This document shows, in pieces, positions 60,035-64,000 of a stretch of 64,000 nt of DNA (position 1 is its first letter; the number at the start of each line of letters is the position of its first letter). The position numbers were made by a program, and so were the translations under genes. Origin of the DNA: Hymenobacter lucidus (GTDB taxonomy: Bacteria; Bacteroidota; Bacteroidia; Cytophagales; Hymenobacteraceae); contig NZ_JAJADR010000005.1 in assembly GCF_020447265.1 (NCBI RefSeq), positions 248,001 through 312,000 on the forward strand, read 5' to 3'. The notes beneath the pieces are model-generated. The model was not told the DNA's origin, made no database searches, and saw only the letters and a program-made list of their open reading frames with translations.

Positions 60035-60958
60035 ATGATTCTTCGTCTCGATGAGTTGGCACTTGATCTGCCCAAACCCAAGAACCCTTCGGCCAATGAT
60101 GCCGCTGCTATCCAGGAACTGCTGGGTGGCAAATTCGGGGAAATGAGCACGCTGATGAACTATACGTTCCAGTCGTTCAATTTCCGGGGCCGCGACCGGC
60201 TACGGCCATTCTACGCGCTTACGTCGGCCATTGCCGCCGAGGAATATTCACATATCGAGGCCGTCAGCTACGCCATCAATCTGCTGCTGACCGGCGTGAG
60301 CCAGCGCGGTACTGACCCTGTACCCGGCCCGCTGGCCGGGGCCGCCGATGCTCGCAACACCTACCATTTTTTATCCAGCGGCCAGGCCGCCCTCCCCTTC
60401 GACTCGATGGGCAACCCCTGGACGGGTCAGTACGTGAACAGCTCGGGCAACCTGCGCCTCGACCTGCTGCACAACTTCTTCCTCGAATGCGGAGCCCGGG
60501 CCAACAAAATCAGGGCCTACGAAACTGTGACAGACCCTTGTGCCCGCACTATGGTGGGCTACCTGCTGGTGCGCGGCGGCCTGCACGTGTATGCCTATGC
60601 CAAAGCCCTGGAAGTTATTACGGGTGTCGATGTGAAGAAGATAATGCCGGTGCCGCCGCTGTCGAATGCCAAATTCCCGGAAGCCGTCAAGTTTATGCAG
60701 CACGGCCTGCACCGCCAGCTCTACACCTTCTCGCCCAATGCCTATAAGGAAGCCGGCCTGATCTGGAACGGCAACCACCCGGAAGACGGCTCGAAGCTAG
60801 AAGTAATTGAAGGCGCTATCAAAGGCGTGCCCTACCCCGTGCTGGAAGAGGAGCCGCAGCTCAACTCGCCCGGTGAGGATGATTTCGACCCTGAAATGTT
60901 CAAGGACATTGCCAAGAAGCTGGGGCTGTCTAATGAATGGAAGCAGCGCCACGGCTAA
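60035..60958 (+). CDS. manganese catalase family protein
   Basis: A 307-residue dimanganese (non-heme) catalase-like protein. The ferritin-like four-helix core carries the metal ligands: KFGEMSTLMNYTFQSFN, AAEEYSHIEAVS, FLECGARANKIRAYE and GGLHVYAYAKALE, which give the Glu/His set of the family. It disproportionates hydrogen peroxide. ATG 60035 is used because upstream sequence is not conserved in style. A long hairpin follows. It stands alone with its own promoter region, consistent with stress control. Confidence 0.88.
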   Translation: MILRLDELALDLPKPKNPSANDAAAIQELLGGKFGEMSTLMNYTFQSFNFRGRDRLRPFYALTSAIAAEEYSHIEAVSYAINLLLTGVSQRGTDPVPGPLAGAADARNTYHFLSSGQAALPFDSMGNPWTGQYVNSSGNLRLDLLHNFFLECGARANKIRAYETVTDPCARTMVGYLLVRGGLHVYAYAKALEVITGVDVKKIMPVPPLSNAKFPEAVKFMQHGLHRQLYTFSPNAYKEAGLIWNGNHPEDGSKLEVIEGAIKGVPYPVLEEEPQLNSPGEDDFDPEMFKDIAKKLGLSNEWKQRHG

Positions 60959-60981
60959 CCACCGCTCCTGACCTGAACCCT

Positions 60982-61023
60982 AACAAACCGGGTCCGCTTC
61001 TGACGAGGCGGACCCGGTTTGTT
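60982..61023. terminator. bidirectional terminator-like hairpin
   Basis: Perfect 16-bp arms (AACAAACCGGGTCCGC and its complement) around TTCTGACGAG, placed between the convergent catalase and TPR genes. Confidence 0.85.
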
Positions 61024-61089
61024 ACTAGGCAAAACCAGCTATTGAGAGAAGGACTACCGCTGCTGAAAAGCTGGCGTGAATGACGCCAC

Positions 61090-62829
61090 TTACGGCACCA
61101 CGGAGGCTACCAGCTTCGTATCGGCGTAGCGCCAAGCAGCATCCAGGGCGGGCTTGGTTTGCTGGGCTTTGGCCGAGTTGCCGCTGGCTCGGTAGGCCTC
61201 ATACAACCCCGACAGCGCCCAGCCGTTGCGGGGCAGCCGCTCCAGGTCCTGCTGGTACACGGCTACAGCCTCGTTGTAGCGGCGGGCCGCCAGCAGCACC
61301 GCACCCAGCTGGTGACGCACCGAGAAAAACCAGTCCGGCGGTTCGTCGTAGCGCAGCTGGTCTTCCAGGGCTACAGCTTCGCGCAGCACCGCAATGCTTT
61401 CGGCGTACTTGCCCTCCTGTTGCCAAATGGCGCCCTGCAGCTCGCGCCAAGCAATGTCGGTGAGGGTGCGCATGGGGTTGATACCGAAGAGAATACCCTG
61501 CAAAGCGGCCGTATCCCGAATTACCATCCGCAGCCGCGCCAGCTCCTGCCGGGCGGCGGGCAGGTTGTTTTTGCCCACCCAGGCCCGCCCCCGGGCATAG
61601 TGTCGGATGGCCTCCGGATATACCATCGTGGTATCGAAGTTCTTCATGGCCAGCACCTCGTTCCAGCGCCCGAACTTTACGGCTACGTTGTAGGGCGTGG
61701 TGTACAGATGCTGAGCAGAAGGGCCCAGCATCGGGTCTTTCATCAGGAGCTTGTTTACGTAGGCGGCCAGCTTGCGGGCCCCGCGCAAGGCCAGTGCCTG
61801 ATTGCCTTCCAGCGTAGCCGTGGCCGTCAGGAAGTGGTAGTTGTGGGGATGGTAGCCCAGCGGATACATGCCCTGGGCGTGGCAGGCGGCCATGTAGTTG
61901 CTGTCGGCCTGCAGAGCCTGCTGGTTGGCCAGGGTGCCCTCGTGGTAAGCGCCGGTCCGGATGTAGGTGTGGGAGGGCATGTGCAGCAAATGCCCGGCCC
62001 CCGGCACCAAGTGGGCCAGCAGCTGCGCACTTTTAGTGGCTGCCTCGGGGTGTTTCGAGGCTTCAGTGGCGTGAATGTAGAAGTGGTTGGCCCCGGCGTG
62101 GTCGGGCGTGCCGCGCAGCACCTGCTCCAGCGCGCCTACCACTTCGGCCGTCCAGGGCTGGGGCTGGCCATTTTTCTGCCAAATATCCCAGGGGTGCAGG
62201 TTCATCACGGCCTCGGCATACATGGCCCCAATGTCGGGGTCGGTAGGATATTGCTGATACACGGCTTTTAGTGCTTTGGCGTAGGCTTGGTCGTAGGGGC
62301 TGCGGTCGGCTACCGGCGTGGGCGGGTAGCGCGTGGCCAGGGCCGCAATGAGGGCCTGTTCCTTGGGCGTGGCTTTGGCGGCCAGGTGCTGGGCCTGCCG
62401 CACGGCCCGGTAGGCCCGGCTGAAATTGTCGGGCTCCATGCCCGCGTTGTAGTTGGGTCCCAGCACGTAGCTATAGCCCCAGTAACACATGGCGCAGGTC
62501 GAGTCCTGGCGGGTGGCTTCGTAGAATGAGCGGGCTGCCTCGGCGTGGTTGAAGCCGTAGGCCAACATCAGCCCCTGTCGGAAATAGGCCAGCGCCGCGG
62601 GGCTGGTGGTGGAAATAGCCAGCGTAACACCCGCCAGCCCCGGCAGCAGCGGCGCTTTGCGGCCCGACAGATACCAGGAAGTATCGGCCAGCACCGGGGC
62701 CTCGCACATGGTTACGGAAGCGGGCTGAGCCCGGGCCGGCACGATAGTGCTGGTAGTAGCTGCTGGTTGCGGCCGGGTAGAGCAGCCGGCCAGCAGCAGT
62801 AGGGCGCCACCAATAGAATTGATTTTCAT
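61090..62829 (-). CDS. tetratricopeptide-repeat lipoprotein
   Basis: A 579-residue lipoprotein with signal MKINSIGGALLLLAGC (Cys16) and a chain of helical TPR-like repeats (LAYFRQGLMLAYGFNHAEAARSFYEA, YNVAVKFGRWNEVLAMK, AESIAVLREAVALEDQ, YNEAVAVYQQDLERLP). His-rich blocks (HMPSHTYIRTGAYHEG, YHPHNYHFL) occur in the middle and may bind metal. The function is unknown. The start is ATG 62829; the frame is open to 62922 but the preceding part is not signal-like. Confidence 0.85.
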   Translation of the reverse strand: MKINSIGGALLLLAGCSTRPQPAATTSTIVPARAQPASVTMCEAPVLADTSWYLSGRKAPLLPGLAGVTLAISTTSPAALAYFRQGLMLAYGFNHAEAARSFYEATRQDSTCAMCYWGYSYVLGPNYNAGMEPDNFSRAYRAVRQAQHLAAKATPKEQALIAALATRYPPTPVADRSPYDQAYAKALKAVYQQYPTDPDIGAMYAEAVMNLHPWDIWQKNGQPQPWTAEVVGALEQVLRGTPDHAGANHFYIHATEASKHPEAATKSAQLLAHLVPGAGHLLHMPSHTYIRTGAYHEGTLANQQALQADSNYMAACHAQGMYPLGYHPHNYHFLTATATLEGNQALALRGARKLAAYVNKLLMKDPMLGPSAQHLYTTPYNVAVKFGRWNEVLAMKNFDTTMVYPEAIRHYARGRAWVGKNNLPAARQELARLRMVIRDTAALQGILFGINPMRTLTDIAWRELQGAIWQQEGKYAESIAVLREAVALEDQLRYDEPPDWFFSVRHQLGAVLLAARRYNEAVAVYQQDLERLPRNGWALSGLYEAYRASGNSAKAQQTKPALDAAWRYADTKLVASVVP

Positions 62830-63129
62830 GGGAATAACTGAAAAGTATAGTCTACGCCCTGCTCCTGCCGCTTCTTTCAGCCCGGCCCGAGCCTTCCTTT
62901 TTCTCCTGCCGCCTGCTGGCAATGCGCCGCTTTTATATAGTTACAAATAAATATAGAAGACTGCAATACTGCTGCCCTGTCGGCGGGGCCCACAAAAGCC
63001 GTTGGCCTCAGCTACTCTTTCTGAAACACACTGGTTTTTTACTCCGTTTCTGAGCCACCTTTTCCGAATTAATTTGTCTGTTTATCAGTAAATTACACTA
63101 CCATCCTCCAACCCTAAACCCTGTCAGCC
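62830..63129. other. divergent promoter region between the TPR and SDR genes
   Basis: 300 bp; AT-rich at 62935-62960 and 63065-63095. TTAATTTG (63069-63076) is one mismatch from the -7 motif for the plus-strand gene, and GAAAAGTA near 62840 is one mismatch on the minus strand. Nothing else recognisable. Confidence 0.4.
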
Positions 63130-63921
63130 ATGAACAACCAAACTGCCTTGATTACGGGTGCCTCCAGCGGCATCGGCTTCGAGCTGGCCCGCTGCTTTGC
63201 CCGCGACGAATACCGTGTGATGCTGGTGGCCCGCCACCTCGATGAGCTGCAGGAAGCGGCCCGCCTGCTGCAACAGGAGTTCTGGGGCGTCGAGGTGCTG
63301 CTGCTGCCCTTCGATTTGAGCCGGCCCGAAACTGCCGAGCAGCTCTACGCCGAAACTTCCCGGCGCGGTCTGCAGATTGATGCGCTGGTCAATGACGCCG
63401 GCTTCGGCGAAACCGGCTACTTCACCGATACCGACATGCAAACCGAGCTGAACATCATTCAGGTAAACGCTACCTCGCTCGTGCACCTCACCAAGCTGTA
63501 TCTGCGCGACATGGTGCGGCGCAACGAGGGGCGCATTCTGCAGGTGGGCTCGGTGGCTTCGTTTGCGCCCAGCCCCTGCCAGGCCGTGTATGCCGCCACC
63601 AAGGCCTTCGTGCTCAGCTTCACCGAGGCCGTACAGCACGAATTAAAGCAGCAGAAGTCGGCCGTGACGATGACCATTCTCTGCCCGCCGCCGACTGACA
63701 CCAACTTCTTCCACGTGGCCCACGCCGAAAACACCCGCGCCGCCAGCCACGCCGCCTCGGCCCGCGCCGTGGCCGAGGAAGGCTACGATGCCCTCATGGA
63801 CGGCGCGGCCCGCTCTCTGCCCACACTCGGGGCCAAGGTCAACTTCTTCTCCAGCCTGCTGCTGCCCGACTCGATGCTGGCCACGCTAATGAACACCCAG
63901 CTGCACGCGGCCGAGAAATAA
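63130..63921 (+). CDS. short-chain dehydrogenase/reductase
   Basis: A 263-residue classical SDR. Cofactor motif TGASSGIG (residues 9-16), structural NDAG (here VNDAGFGE), catalytic Ser in VGSVASFAP and Tyr154-x-x-x-Lys158 in YAATK. The early ARH (VMLVARHLDEL) favours NADP(H). Substrate unknown; the C-terminal part (LGAKVNFFSSLLLPDSMLATLMN) resembles the YqjQ/DltE-like group. A hairpin follows. Confidence 0.9.
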   Translation: MNNQTALITGASSGIGFELARCFARDEYRVMLVARHLDELQEAARLLQQEFWGVEVLLLPFDLSRPETAEQLYAETSRRGLQIDALVNDAGFGETGYFTDTDMQTELNIIQVNATSLVHLTKLYLRDMVRRNEGRILQVGSVASFAPSPCQAVYAATKAFVLSFTEAVQHELKQQKSAVTMTILCPPPTDTNFFHVAHAENTRAASHAASARAVAEEGYDALMDGAARSLPTLGAKVNFFSSLLLPDSMLATLMNTQLHAAEK

Positions 63922-63946
63922 GCCCCTGCTGCGGTAGTGCTTGCCT

Positions 63947-63980
63947 TTGCGCCTTCCGGCCCCGCCGCCGGAAGGCGCAA
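63947..63980 (+). terminator. terminator-like hairpin after the SDR gene
   Basis: Perfect 14-bp arms (TTGCGCCTTCCGGC and its complement) around CCCGCC; the flanking sequence is not T-rich. Confidence 0.6.
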
Positions 63981-64000
63981 CTGTTTCCGGGCCGCCGGTT

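Noticed and set aside
1..64000. CRISPR arrays, tRNA/rRNA genes and complete insertion sequences
   Set aside because: No regularly spaced direct repeats, no tRNA-like cloverleaf sequences and no intact transposase with end repeats were seen on reading both strands.

Overview
The window looks like a chromosome segment of a GC-rich member of the Bacteroidota, most plausibly a Hymenobacter-like Cytophagales. Reasons: a SusC/SusD pair next to a hybrid two-component sensor; four proteins ending in type IX secretion (T9SS) sorting tails; lipoprotein signals; start codons without clear Shine-Dalgarno sequences; and several upstream copies of the Bacteroidota -7 motif TAnnTTTG. The genus is an inference from gene style only. 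I found no rRNA, tRNA, CRISPR array or intact insertion sequence.

Left flank (1-3423): a partial DUF2383 protein, a small DUF3817 membrane protein, an alpha/beta hydrolase behind a Crp/Fnr regulator, and a MOSC-domain protein.

Polysaccharide utilisation locus (3565-21953, perhaps to 22486): a one-protein hybrid two-component regulator with a periplasmic sugar-binding sensor, then SusC, SusD, a GH30 lipoprotein, a T9SS surface protein, a second GH30 lipoprotein, a GH5-ricin-T9SS enzyme, a third GH30, an SGNH hydrolase and a FucP-type sugar transporter. The three GH30 enzymes and a GH5 of exo-glucanase type suggest beta-glucan, probably beta-1,6 and/or beta-1,3 linked (fungal or algal wall material). 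A perfect 18-bp palindrome lies ahead of susC, and stem-loops sit in several of the gaps between the enzyme genes.

Middle (22829-44807): L,D-transpeptidase, DinB, aminotransferase, cytochrome b561-like protein, serine hydrolase, PIG-L deacetylase, two multi-pass glycosyltransferases, two DUF1990 proteins, endonuclease V, GluQ, a T9SS serine hydrolase, an AT-rich orphan gene, a pirin/nitroreductase/pirin/OsmC redox cluster and an OmpA-family porin with thrombospondin-3-like calcium repeats.

Right part (45105-63921): S9 peptidase, two DUF72 proteins flanking a glycine-zipper protein and a T9SS esterase, a 740-bp intergenic region with repeats and a decayed small gene, a PaoABC-type molybdenum aldehyde oxidoreductase operon, arsenite methyltransferase with a small membrane protein, a 2H phosphoesterase, a PfkB kinase, a manganese catalase, a TPR lipoprotein and a short-chain dehydrogenase.

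Most of the window is ordinary chromosomal content. The parts that deserve attention are the beta-glucan locus with its stem-loops and operator-like palindrome, the clustered inverted repeats at 51019-51106 beside a small gene with in-frame stops, the paired inverted-repeat elements around the nitroreductase, the low-GC orphan at 39298, and the arsM promoter.
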